Shown: piece after piece, positions 1 through 8,136 of the stretch | Numbering within the stretch: the stretch's first letter is position 1 | Layout: every line of letters starts with the position of its first letter | NCBI GenBank assembly: GCA_947258805.1 | Contig: CAMYJV010000004.1 | Location: 17,404 to 81,403 of the forward strand | DNA length: 64,000 nt | Source of the DNA: an uncultured Gammaproteobacteria bacterium | Lineage (GTDB): Bacteria; Pseudomonadota; Gammaproteobacteria; GCA-2729495 | Direction of reading: 5' to 3' | Made by a program: the position numbers and the translations under genes | The notes under the pieces: generated by a model | Database searches by the model: none | The model's input: only the letters and a program-made list of their open reading frames with translations | What the model was told of the DNA's origin: nothing

Positions 1-1
1 A

Positions 2-1363
2 TGGTTCCTGGATGAAAATACGGAAGTGCGCCCGCCATCGGGCCCGGAGCCGGCGCGGGGCGCCGCGCGCGTGCCCCTGGAACCAGGCTTCCTGTTCACC
101 AAGGACCAGCTCGAGGCGGCGATTCCAGAGCTGTTGTCACAAACGGGAACCACGGGCCGGCAGTTTGCGCATCTGCTGATTCGCTCCTACCAGGAAAAAC
201 ACCGCAACCACTTTCCTGACCTGGAGCGCTCGGCAGAGCAGGTGGGCGAGCGGCGGTTTCCGATGGGCGTCGACGACCTGCTGCGGCTGTGCAAACGGCA
301 CGGGCTGGAGATTCACTGGTTCGACCGGCCGCCGGAGCGCGTGCGCGATGAACACCGGGCGGTGAAAACCGTGCTGCGGTCTTTCTACGAAGCGCCCGGC
401 CGTATCTATGTGAACGAACGCATGAAGACGCAGCCGGCCAGGCTGAAATACGACCTTGCGGCACACCTGGGCCACAAGGTGTTACACGGTGGCGACGGCC
501 AACGTTCGGCCCATGCCTCTGGCGGGCAGATTGGCGGCATCGCCGACGGCAGCCAACCCGTATCCGGCGGCATGAATACCCAGGACGTGCTGTTCGCGTG
601 GCGCGATTTCGAATGCAGTTTCTTTGCCGGCGCGCTGCTGTGCCCGAAGCAGCCGTTTCGGCGTTTCCTGATGCGCGAGAGTCACCAGGTCGCTGCCGGA
701 GAAAAACTGGAACTCACGCCGGCAGTCGTGATGCGACGGATGACGTCGGTGTCCCCCTACCGCTACTGGCACTACTTCGACGCCTATCCACCAGGCTATC
801 TGCGGGCAGTCTACCGGGGCAATGGCATCCCGTTGCCGTGGGGAAACATGACCATGGTTACGGACCCGTGCCCGCACTGGGCGGTGTTCGGTATGCTCCA
901 TCGCCCCCACGCCCAGAAACCCTCGTCGCAGCTGTCCATCCTGCGCGACGGCGACCGCAGCCTGCTCTATTGCTGCTATTCGCTGCGCACCCGCGACATG
1001 GCCGGCAACCCCCACGTGCTGTCCGTCGGTATTGACCTGGCGCCGGCCCTTGCTTCCCAGGGTTTCGACGCCGACGAGATCGTCACGGCCATCGCCGAGA
1101 CCTGCGACACCACGAAGGGCGAGGCGAAATCGCCGCGGACAGCGGCCCGCGCCATCGAGAGCGCCGGGCGGGTCTTGAACATCGGCTGGGTAGTCGATGC
1201 GCTGAACAGGCCAGCCCGGGTGATCTGTCCGCGCAGCACGAACTGCCCGAGACCGGGGCCCTGCGAGCGAATGCCATTGATGCGGCGGGCGACGGACCTG
1301 GCCGGCATCCGGCGGGAAATATTGAGCCAGGACCCAGCGGTACCTGCTGACAGCCAGCGTTAG
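2..1363 (+). CDS. DUF3612-type (XRE-like) transcriptional regulator, 5' end outside the window
   Basis: The reading frame is open from the window edge, so the N-terminus, where a helix-turn-helix would lie, is missing. The visible 450 or so residues contain a segment around LGHKVLHGGDG, then WRDFECSFFAGALLCPKQPFR, and a Cys-rich tail (CPRSTNCPRPGPCERMP). I associate this pattern with DUF3612 proteins, which usually follow an XRE-type DNA-binding domain and resemble the IrrE/ImmA-linked regulators of fatty-acid metabolism. The target is unknown and no metabolic operon follows on this strand; the next gene is convergent. The family call is from memory of conserved blocks and is moderately sure. 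A GTG at 26 could act as an internal start but the frame is open upstream of it. Confidence 0.6.
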   Translation, partial: WFLDENTEVRPPSGPEPARGAARVPLEPGFLFTKDQLEAAIPELLSQTGTTGRQFAHLLIRSYQEKHRNHFPDLERSAEQVGERRFPMGVDDLLRLCKRHGLEIHWFDRPPERVRDEHRAVKTVLRSFYEAPGRIYVNERMKTQPARLKYDLAAHLGHKVLHGGDGQRSAHASGGQIGGIADGSQPVSGGMNTQDVLFAWRDFECSFFAGALLCPKQPFRRFLMRESHQVAAGEKLELTPAVVMRRMTSVSPYRYWHYFDAYPPGYLRAVYRGNGIPLPWGNMTMVTDPCPHWAVFGMLHRPHAQKPSSQLSILRDGDRSLLYCCYSLRTRDMAGNPHVLSVGIDLAPALASQGFDADEIVTAIAETCDTTKGEAKSPRTAARAIESAGRVLNIGWVVDALNRPARVICPRSTNCPRPGPCERMPLMRRATDLAGIRREILSQDPAVPADSQR

Positions 1364-1442
1364 CACAGGCGGCCGAACCTCAACCTCACCAGCTTGATTC
1401 AACCGGACGCGACACCGGGAACTGCGTCGGCAGGAGAACGGC

Positions 1443-2111
1443 TTAGCCTTCGAGGCTGCACGACAGGATTCGCGATATTTCACAGAGCGGGCGCCCGCTC
1501 TGCTGGCGCCACTCGTTGAACGCTGCCTGCACTGCCGCCAGGTCGCGCTTGGCCGTGGGATTCCTGTCGACCACCTTCTGACGGATCAGCGCGCCCACCA
1601 CGTCGCGCGTCAGACAGAACGTGTCCCTGCCCACCTGGCGCAGGAAAAACTGCCCGGTGCGGCCGCCCAGGCGAGAGCCCCGCTGCTTCAGGTCTGCGTG
1701 CAGCCCGATCACGTCTTCTGCCGGCCATTCCGCAAGGTAGTGACCAAAACTCTTGTGCTGCCGTTCCACGTCGATGATGAACACCGCGTTGTCCCGCACG
1801 CTGCGCAGTTTGCGCAGGTGGCGAATCACGCGCTCGTCGCCCAGCAAGGCCTCGATGGCTTCGTCCGGCTGGAACGCGCACGCAAAGGGATCGAAGCCGT
1901 GCAGCGCTGCTTCCATCGTGGGCCACTTGTAGTCAACGATCTTCCACACGAAACCCGAGCGAAATACGGCACGGCTCATGGCCGACAGGTATGTGGCCCC
2001 GGACAAGCGTTTCAGGCCCAGGTCGCTGCGCGGCTTTGGCAGCCACTGCAGCAACTTCTCCTCGCCCTTGCGAGCTACCGCGCGTTCGTAAATTCGGTCG
2101 AAATGCTCCAT
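1443..2111 (-). CDS. DNA-3-methyladenine glycosylase I-like protein
   Basis: The 222-residue protein resembles the Tag family of helix-hairpin-helix glycosylases, which remove 3-methyladenine from alkylated DNA. Visible blocks include LSGATYLSAMSRAVFRSGFVWKI, FDPFACAFQPDEAIEALL and RHLRKLRSVRDNA, which match in order the E. coli Tag regions around its substrate pocket and the helix after it (RHRGKIQAIIGNA). It is longer than E. coli Tag (187 residues), and I do not see the zinc-snap Cys/His set of the classical enzyme, so it belongs to a divergent branch. The ATG at 2111 has AGGA eight bases upstream. It converges with the regulator at 1363. Confidence 0.7.
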   Translation of the reverse strand: MEHFDRIYERAVARKGEEKLLQWLPKPRSDLGLKRLSGATYLSAMSRAVFRSGFVWKIVDYKWPTMEAALHGFDPFACAFQPDEAIEALLGDERVIRHLRKLRSVRDNAVFIIDVERQHKSFGHYLAEWPAEDVIGLHADLKQRGSRLGGRTGQFFLRQVGRDTFCLTRDVVGALIRQKVVDRNPTAKRDLAAVQAAFNEWRQQSGRPLCEISRILSCSLEG

Positions 2112-2319
2112 CCAGCGATCCTAACGCGGCTCTGCACGGGACTGGCAACATGCGTATCTGGCCGTTTGCGCGGCGAAGCCCCAGTCGCGTTCGGCCGTCA
2201 AGCGGGTGCAGGGATCCGGTGACTTGAAAACACGTGCGCTTGCCTCCTAGGCTCTTGCCGCACAGGGGACACAGCATGCTCATCAATTCCCGGTCCGCGA
2301 CGGCAGGCTAACGCAGGCG

Positions 2320-2760
2320 ATGCCGTTTACCTACGACTACCCGCATCCCGCGGTGGCGGCTGATGTCGCCCTGTTCCGCAACCGTGGCGGCAAACTCGAG
2401 CTCCTACTGATACAGCGCGGGTACGAGCCCTTTGTCGGACGCTGGGCGCTGCCCGGCGGTTTCGTAAATATCGACGAAGACCTGGAACCGGCCGCGCGGC
2501 GAGAGCTGCGGGAAGAAACCGGGCTCGCGGCCGGCGAACTGCGGCAATTGCAGACTTTCGGCCGCCCGGGGCGAGATCCGCGCGAGCGCGTGATCACCGT
2601 CGTGTTCATTGGCTATGCCGCCGAACCGGACGCCGCGGCCATTGGCGGTGACGATGCTGCCGACGCGCGTTGGTTCCAACTCGACGTGCTGCCAGACCTG
2701 GCCTTCGATCACGCGGAGATCATTGCGCTCGCGCGCGACGCGATCTCGGCGGACCCCTGA
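2320..2760 (+). CDS. Nudix hydrolase
   Basis: This 146-residue protein has a complete Nudix box (G-x5-E-x7-REUxEExGU) that starts at GGFVNIDEDLEPAARRELRE and continues ETGL, about residues 46-68, so it should bind Mg2+ and hydrolyse a nucleoside diphosphate linked to another group. The N-terminus (AVAADVALF, then LELLLIQRG and WALPGGFV) is typical of the ADP-ribose/NAD-type and NrtR-like branch, but no C-terminal winged helix is present, so it is an enzyme rather than a regulator. Substrate cannot be read from the sequence. It stands alone, divergent from the glycosylase and convergent with the ABC operon. Confidence 0.88.
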   Translation: MPFTYDYPHPAVAADVALFRNRGGKLELLLIQRGYEPFVGRWALPGGFVNIDEDLEPAARRELREETGLAAGELRQLQTFGRPGRDPRERVITVVFIGYAAEPDAAAIGGDDAADARWFQLDVLPDLAFDHAEIIALARDAISADP

Positions 2761-2778
2761 GCGGGCCCGCCGACGGGA

Positions 2779-3978
2779 TCATTCCGCACGCAGCGCGTCT
2801 ACCGGGTCCATCAGTGCCGCTCGCTGCGCCGGCCAGACACCAGCGATCAGCCCGATTACCAGGGCCAGGGCTTCGGCAGCCAGCGCGTAGGGAACCGAGT
2901 ACGAGGCAGGCATCGCGGGAAACAGCAGCTTCAGGCTTTCGATGATCAACAGGCCCAGCAACAGGCCGCTAAGTCCGCCGATACCGGCGAGCAGTATCGA
3001 TTCACCGATGAATATCGCGCGCACCTGACCGCGGAGTGCACCCAGCGACCGCAGCAGGCCGATCTCGAAAGTCCGCTCGCGCACCGCGATGGTCATGATG
3101 GTGAAGATGCCGACACCGCCTACCAGTAGCGAAATGCTGCCCAGCGCACCGACCGCGAAGGTGACCACGTTCAGCACCGAACCCAGCACGTCGAGCATCT
3201 GCTGCTGCGTTGTGATCGTGAAGTCCTCGCCGCCGTGGCGCGCCATCAGCACGCGACGGATGCCGTCCTTGACCTCTTCGACCGGCGCGCCCTCTGCATA
3301 CAGCACATCAATCTCCATCAGGCTTTCGCGGTTGAAGATCTCCAGCCCCCGGGCCGCCGGAATGTAGACCGCGTCATCGAGATCCATCCCGAGCAGGGTG
3401 CCCTTCGATTCCATCACCCCGATCACCCGGTAGCGGTCGCCACCGATGCGGATACGTTCGCCCAGCGGGTTGCGGTCGCCGTAGAGTTCGTCCCGCACCT
3501 TGCTGCCGAGCACGGCAAAGGCGCGAGGCGCTCGCGGGTCGTCGTCGGGCAGGAACTCACCGAGCGAAACGTTGAAGCGGAAGATTTCCGGCATATCGGG
3601 CCCGACGCCGCTGATTATCACGCGGCGCTCGCGGCCGTTGCCTTCCACCGACGCGTTGCCCTGCACCGCCGGAATCGTCAGCAGCACCTGGGGTACGCGC
3701 CGCAGCGCTTCGGCGTCGTCGATGCTCAGGGGCCGCTCGGTGTTCAACACGGCCGCGGACGCGCCGAAGGTCTCCTGCACACCGGGATTAATCGCAACGA
3801 TGTTGGTCCCGAACTGGGTGAACTCGGCAATCATGAACTCGTGCAGACCTTCCCCGATGGACGTCAGCAGCACGACGGCGGTCACGCCTATGCCGATACC
3901 GAGCGCCGTGAGCGCGCTGCGCAGCCGGTGCGACAGGGCCGACACGGCGGTGAACTGCAATAAATCGCGGGTCTGCAC
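2779..3978 (-). CDS. ABC transporter permease, MacB/FtsX family (second permease of operon)
   Basis: A 399-residue inner-membrane protein with the MacB layout: an N-terminal hydrophobic helix (about 10-40), a large periplasmic domain (about 45-270), and three C-terminal helices with the FtsX core (about 275-395), including VRERTFEIGLLRSLGALRGQV, the coupling loop of this family. It ends DPVDALRAE, as these permeases usually do. It would pair with the second permease and the ATPase upstream in one operon. The start is a GTG at 3978. In the 52 bases before it the DNA repeats the beginning of the gene imperfectly (ATGAGGACCCGCGATCTTC against GTGCAGACCCGCGATTTAT), so the true start was judged by frame continuity. 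Confidence 0.88.
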   Translation of the reverse strand: MQTRDLLQFTAVSALSHRLRSALTALGIGIGVTAVVLLTSIGEGLHEFMIAEFTQFGTNIVAINPGVQETFGASAAVLNTERPLSIDDAEALRRVPQVLLTIPAVQGNASVEGNGRERRVIISGVGPDMPEIFRFNVSLGEFLPDDDPRAPRAFAVLGSKVRDELYGDRNPLGERIRIGGDRYRVIGVMESKGTLLGMDLDDAVYIPAARGLEIFNRESLMEIDVLYAEGAPVEEVKDGIRRVLMARHGGEDFTITTQQQMLDVLGSVLNVVTFAVGALGSISLLVGGVGIFTIMTIAVRERTFEIGLLRSLGALRGQVRAIFIGESILLAGIGGLSGLLLGLLIIESLKLLFPAMPASYSVPYALAAEALALVIGLIAGVWPAQRAALMDPVDALRAE

Positions 3979-4030
3979 CGTCAGTGCCCCGTCAGTGCCT
4001 GTACGGCCTGAAGATCGCGGGTCCTCATGC

Positions 4031-5239
4031 TCATCGTCCCGTCAGAGCCTCAATGGGATCAAGATCCGCCGCGCGGCGGGCCGGCAGAATGCCGAAGAAG
4101 GCGCCGCAGGCAATCGCGACGATCAGCGCGCCGGCCGCAGCCCAGACCGGCGGCACGAAATCGAGCGTATCGTAGACCGCGCGCAGTCCCGCCACTGCGC
4201 CGTAGCCGAGAGCGAGCCCCACGATCCCGCCCAGCGCGGCCAGGAACAGCGCCTCGGTCAGGAACAGGGTAATTATCTGCCGGCGCGTCGCGCCCAGCGC
4301 CTTCAACAGCCCCACCTCGGAAGTGCGCTGACTCACGGCCACCAGCATCACGTTCATGATCAGCACGCCGGCGACGACCAGGCTCACGGACGCGATACCG
4401 GCCAGTGCCCGGGTCAGGTTGCCAAAAATCTTGTCGAAAGTCGCGAGCACGGAATCCTGCGTGATCACGGTCACGTCTTCTTCGCCGTAGTGTCGCTCCC
4501 TGATGATGCGCTTGGCATCGCGCTGGGCCAGCGGCATCGCGTCCCGGCTCGTGGCCTGGATGATGATGCGAAACAGCCCCGGCGAGTCGAACAGGGCCTG
4601 AGCGTCCACCACCGGAATCAACACCACTTCGTCTACGTCGATCATGATGGACGTGCCCTGCTCGGCCAGTACGCCGCTCACGCGGCAGCGCCGGTCGCCG
4701 ACGCGCACCCACTGGCCCAGCGGCGGGTCCGTGCCGAACAGCTCCTCGCGGATCATATATCCCAGCACGCACACGGGTGCTGCGCGGTCCATGCCGACAT
4801 TCGGCAGGAACTCGCCGAGCGCCATTTTCCACTGGCGGATGGGCCGGAATTCCGCCGTCGTGCCGAGTATGCTGATCTCTCGCTCGAGCCCGCCACGCTG
4901 CACCGACGCTGCTCCCACCACCACCGGCGCCAGGCGCTGCACGTGGGGACTGCGCATCACGGCCCGCGCGTCGTCCAGCGTCAGGTCGCGAGGCGTTTCC
5001 GCAACCATCATCGCGGGGTTCGCGCCGCTGGTTTCCGACCGGCCGGGCACGACGATGACCAGGTGCGTACCGAGCGACTGGAACTCGGCGCTGACGTAAC
5101 GGCGCGCGGCCTCCCCGAGCGAGGTCAGCACCAGCACCGCGGCCACGCCGATCGCGGTGGCCAGCAGCATCATGAACGTGCGGCCCGGGGAGCGCGTCAG
5201 AGACGCGCCGGCCATCCGGTTGTAGTCGAGGAATCTCAT
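4031..5239 (-). CDS. ABC transporter permease, MacB/FtsX family (first permease of operon)
   Basis: This 402-residue permease has the same architecture as its downstream neighbour: TM1 at about 18-45, a periplasmic MacB-type domain, and the FtsX core near the C-terminus with QRTSEVGLLKALGATRRQI and the ending DPIEALTGR. Two different permeases with one ATPase suggest a heterodimeric pump. Its start codon overlaps the stop of the ATPase gene by four bases, which implies translational coupling. The family exports macrolides, toxins, lipoproteins or peptides from the periplasmic side by mechanotransmission; the cargo here is unknown. Confidence 0.9.
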   Translation of the reverse strand: MRFLDYNRMAGASLTRSPGRTFMMLLATAIGVAAVLVLTSLGEAARRYVSAEFQSLGTHLVIVVPGRSETSGANPAMMVAETPRDLTLDDARAVMRSPHVQRLAPVVVGAASVQRGGLEREISILGTTAEFRPIRQWKMALGEFLPNVGMDRAAPVCVLGYMIREELFGTDPPLGQWVRVGDRRCRVSGVLAEQGTSIMIDVDEVVLIPVVDAQALFDSPGLFRIIIQATSRDAMPLAQRDAKRIIRERHYGEEDVTVITQDSVLATFDKIFGNLTRALAGIASVSLVVAGVLIMNVMLVAVSQRTSEVGLLKALGATRRQIITLFLTEALFLAALGGIVGLALGYGAVAGLRAVYDTLDFVPPVWAAAGALIVAIACGAFFGILPARRAADLDPIEALTGR

Positions 5240-5916
5240 GAGTCGCCTGCCGAGTCCCGGGCAAGCCGGCCATCGCGAAACTTCAGCTGCCGCCGCGCCC
5301 GTTCACCGATAGCCGGATCATGCGTCACGACCAGCAGTGTCAGGCCCTGGGAATTCAGCGTTTCCATAATCTTCACGACCTCCCGGCCCGACGCACTGTC
5401 GAGATTGCCGGTGGGTTCATCCGCCAGCAGCAACTTCGGCTGCATCACGATCGCACGCGCGATGGCCACACGCTGCCGCTCCCCTCCGGACAGCTGGCTG
5501 GGTCGGTGGCCGTCACGATGGCCCAGGCCGACGCGCTCCAGCGCAGCGTGGCCGCGTTCCTTGCGAACCGCGGGTTCATCACCGGCTAGCACCATGGGCA
5601 ATTCCACGTTTTCCCGTGCGCTGAGCCGCGGTACCAGGTGGAAGGATTGAAACACGAAGCCAATCTTCTGTTGTCGGATCTGCGCCAGCTCCGCGTCGTC
5701 CATCGTGGAGGTATTCACACCATCCAGCGTATAGCTGCCCGCCGACGGTGTATCCAGCAGACCGAGAATATTCAGCAGCGTAGACTTGCCCGAGCCGGAC
5801 GGGCCCATGATGGACACGTACTCGCCGTCGGGGATCTCCAGGCTCACGTGATCGAGCGCGTGGACAACCTCTTCGCCCACGTCAAAGTTCCGGCAAACGT
5901 CTTCCAGACGGATCAC
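5236..5916 (-). CDS. ABC transporter ATP-binding protein, MacB/LolD type
   Basis: A 226-residue ATPase with all key motifs: Walker A GPSGSGKST (about 39-47), Q-loop VFQSFHLVPRLSA, signature LSGGERQRVAIARA, Walker B LLLADEPTGNLD and the switch His in VVTHD. The signature and the PTGNLD form are typical of the LolD/MacB/FtsE group that works with FtsX-type permeases. It lies between the adaptor gene (stop three bases upstream) and the permease with which it overlaps by four bases, so the four genes form one operon. It should power export by opening and closing the two permeases from the cytoplasmic side. Confidence 0.95.
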   Translation of the reverse strand: MIRLEDVCRNFDVGEEVVHALDHVSLEIPDGEYVSIMGPSGSGKSTLLNILGLLDTPSAGSYTLDGVNTSTMDDAELAQIRQQKIGFVFQSFHLVPRLSARENVELPMVLAGDEPAVRKERGHAALERVGLGHRDGHRPSQLSGGERQRVAIARAIVMQPKLLLADEPTGNLDSASGREVVKIMETLNSQGLTLLVVTHDPAIGERARRQLKFRDGRLARDSAGDS

Positions 5917-5919
5917 GCG

Positions 5920-7050
5920 TTACTCGGGCTCCGCCGCAGCGCCGTCGACAACGCCCTCGCGATCTACGGATATCACCACGGTCTCGCCGTCACTCAGGCC
6001 GCTGAGGACCTCGGTGAATTCCCAGTTCGCCAGGCCGCGAGTGATTTCCCGCTCTTCCAGCAAACCGGCATCGTTCAGCACCATCACGCGTCCGCCGTCC
6101 ATGATGACCTGTGTAGGTATGCGCAACGCGTCGTCCCGGGTGCTGAGCAGCACCTCCACGTCGGCGCTATAGCCGGGCAGCAGGTTGTTGTCGCCCCGAC
6201 CGGTGATCTCGACCTCGATTTCGACGGTGCGCGCCTGTTTTTCCTGGTCGAGCACGTAGGGGGCAACGCGCCGAACCACGCCAGGAAAATCCTGATCTGC
6301 AAAGGCGTCCATCGTCACGACGGCCGACTGCCCCTTGCGGACCGCCGGCGCGTCGACTTCGTCGATGGGCGCGCTGATGTACAGACAGGCATCGTCGATC
6401 AAGTCAATGGTCGGCGGCGTTGCGACACCGACCGGCGACGGCGTCACATATTCGCCCAGCTCGCCGTTGATCTCGGCCACCACACCATCGAAGGGCGCCC
6501 GCAGGATCGTGCGCTCCAGACGCGCCTCCGAAACCTTGACCTGCGCTTCACTGACCTTTGCCGATTCCCGCGCGGCCTTGCAACCGGCCGCCTTGGCTTC
6601 TGCGTCACCGCTGGCCAGATCTGCGTCCTCTTCCGAGGTCAGGCCGCGCTCGAGCAGACGCGTGAGCCGTGTCGCCTCGCGATCGGCAACTTTTGCGCGC
6701 ACGCATGCCTCGTCCGCCCGGCGCCGGGCCGCAACGGCATCGCGCTGGGACAGCAGCACTTCGGCCTTTAAATCCACGTTCCAGAGTTCCACCAGCACCT
6801 GGTCCCGGGTCACCGCGTCGCCTTCAGTGACGTTCAAGATGGCCATCTGGCCACCCAGCGCCGGTGACAGGCCGGCGCGCCGGCAAGCATCTACGGTACC
6901 CGCCCGCGTGTTGGCAACCGTTGCCCGCACCTCGCCACGCTCCGCCACAACTACCGCAACCCGCAACGGGCGCGGCTGGAGCCACCAGGCCAACGCAGCG
7001 CCGATGCCTGCCAGCACCAGCAGTCCGATCACCAGCTTCTTTTTCAACAA
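5920..7050 (-). CDS. Periplasmic adaptor (HlyD/MacA-type) of the efflux pump
   Basis: The first gene of the ABC operon codes for 376 residues: an N-terminal membrane anchor (LVIGLLVLAGIGAALAWWL), a split lipoyl/biotinyl-like domain (about 45-75 and 180-200, with ILRAPFDGVVAEING), an alpha-helical hairpin between them (about 85-170, heptad-like and Ala/Arg rich), and a beta-barrel followed by a membrane-proximal domain. This is the membrane-fusion layout that links an inner-membrane pump to an outer-membrane channel. No TolC-like gene lies in the window, so the channel must be encoded elsewhere. The helical hairpin is shorter than in MacA of E. coli. Confidence 0.9.
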   Translation of the reverse strand: MLKKKLVIGLLVLAGIGAALAWWLQPRPLRVAVVVAERGEVRATVANTRAGTVDACRRAGLSPALGGQMAILNVTEGDAVTRDQVLVELWNVDLKAEVLLSQRDAVAARRRADEACVRAKVADREATRLTRLLERGLTSEEDADLASGDAEAKAAGCKAARESAKVSEAQVKVSEARLERTILRAPFDGVVAEINGELGEYVTPSPVGVATPPTIDLIDDACLYISAPIDEVDAPAVRKGQSAVVTMDAFADQDFPGVVRRVAPYVLDQEKQARTVEIEVEITGRGDNNLLPGYSADVEVLLSTRDDALRIPTQVIMDGGRVMVLNDAGLLEEREITRGLANWEFTEVLSGLSDGETVVISVDREGVVDGAAAEPE

Positions 7051-7232
7051 ACGGGCCCGCCAGCCAAAACAACGGGCAATTATAGCGGTCGGGGAGACCC
7101 AGCCTGATACGTAGCTTCCGCTGCAAAGGCGGCTGGCCGACTCCCGCCGACGCGGCCGGCAACCTGGCCGGGCTGATCAGCTTTTCCCCGAGGGCCCGGG
7201 ACAGAACCAAGGCCAGGTGACGTCGGCCGACA

Positions 7233-7949
7233 TTACTTTCCGATCACGCGGGCCACCAGCCGAAACTTCAGTTCCAGCTCATCGCGCACGGACAGGGCGC
7301 CCAGGCCCACACTGAAGGGCTGCAACCCGAGATCCGTCTGGCGCACAGTGACCGCACCCGCTGCCACCAGTTGCCCCGGACTCGAAGTGACGGTGACCGG
7401 GATTTCCACCAGCGTGACCTGGTCCCGGACCTTAACCTCCATCAGCAACTGTAGTGCCGGCAACTCACCCCGCAGTTCGCGACTGCGCAGGCTCACCTCC
7501 GGGAAGTTCGCCGCATCGAGCAACTTGTCACCCAACATGTTCGACCGCGTGCCGTCGATCGCAGCCTGATCGAGTTTCGTCGCAAAGTCTGCGCCTTCTT
7601 CAGCACGCTGGGCCGGAATATCGACCTCGAGGGATTGCACCGGGAATGCCAGGCGGACGGTGGAGCGGCTGACCGGCGACGCCAGCGCAAGCATGCCGTC
7701 GATGTCCGTCGTGCTGATCACATGATTGTGGCCCAGCGAAGCCAGCGGCCCGTCGCGGTAGGCCAGGATCCGAATTTCCGACTCACCCGGCACAACGCGA
7801 TACTCGATGGCATCGGCCGGTGCCGCCGACGGCCGTTCGTCCACCGGTGCGCGGGATACGGGTGCGCGGGGCGCGCAGGCTGCAACAAAGAGCATCAGCA
7901 CGATGCACGCGGTGCGCCGCAGAACGCGGTTGTTGGTAATAGCGGCCAA
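7233..7949 (-). CDS. YceI-family lipoprotein (TTG start)
   Basis: The C-terminal 170 residues match the YceI lipocalin-like fold: it begins YRVVPGESEIRILAYRDG, has SLGHNHVI, then a beta-rich chain ending in LELKFRLVARVIGK. YceI proteins bind isoprenoid-type lipids in the periplasm. I place the start at a TTG at 7949 because it has a very strong ribosome site (GAGGAGGGCGA directly upstream) and gives a compact lipoprotein signal, RRTACIVLMLFVAAC, with lipobox VAAC. The frame stays open upstream to an ATG at 8099, but that stretch runs through a tandem DNA repeat and gives no plausible signal peptide. The start choice is inference; the family is clear. Product 238 residues. Confidence 0.82.
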   Translation of the reverse strand: MAAITNNRVLRRTACIVLMLFVAACAPRAPVSRAPVDERPSAAPADAIEYRVVPGESEIRILAYRDGPLASLGHNHVISTTDIDGMLALASPVSRSTVRLAFPVQSLEVDIPAQRAEEGADFATKLDQAAIDGTRSNMLGDKLLDAANFPEVSLRSRELRGELPALQLLMEVKVRDQVTLVEIPVTVTSSPGQLVAAGAVTVRQTDLGLQPFSVGLGALSVRDELELKFRLVARVIGK

Positions 7950-7960
7950 TCGCCCTCCTC
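7950..7960 (-). promoter_or_regulatory. Strong ribosome binding site that fixes a TTG start for the YceI lipoprotein
   Basis: On the minus strand the bases read GAGGAGGGCGA and are followed at once by TTG. GAGGAGG pairs almost fully with the 3' end of 16S rRNA and lies four bases from the TTG. No comparable site precedes the ATG at 8099. Confidence 0.75.
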
Positions 7961-8033
7961 GTTCGCCTCGATGCGGGAACCAACCCGGTCGACCGGCAGC
8001 AGAGTCGCCTGCTACAGCGGAGCCCGGGCTGCC

Positions 8034-8102
8034 GCAAAGTCTCAACATACACGGCTTGGGCCACGGCTGCAAAGTCTCAAGATACACGGCTTGGGCCACG
8101 GC
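8034..8102. repeat. Tandem duplication of a 35-base unit
   Basis: Two copies (8034-8068 and 8069-8102) of a unit starting GCAAAGTCTCAACATACACG and ending TTGGGCCACGGC differ at a single base (CAAC or CAAG). They lie between the YceI gene and the EAL gene, upstream of the chosen YceI start, and look like a recent slippage duplication. If copied into RNA the unit would sit in the YceI 5' leader. No function is visible. Confidence 0.9.
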
Positions 8103-8136
8103 GGAAAAGCCGGGCCGGTAAAGAGGAGCTGCGCCG

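Noticed and set aside
1933..2286. Minus-strand frame with a CPLCGK start upstream of the Tag-like gene
   Set aside because: It overlaps the glycosylase gene by about 180 bases, has only one Cys pair and degenerates into Arg-rich text; probably leader DNA.
3500..5650. Long plus-strand open frame (over 700 codons) opposite the ABC permease genes
   Set aside because: It is antisense to two permeases and an ATPase with clear motifs, its translation has no recognisable domain and is rich in Arg, His and Pro, as expected from GC-rich shadow frames.
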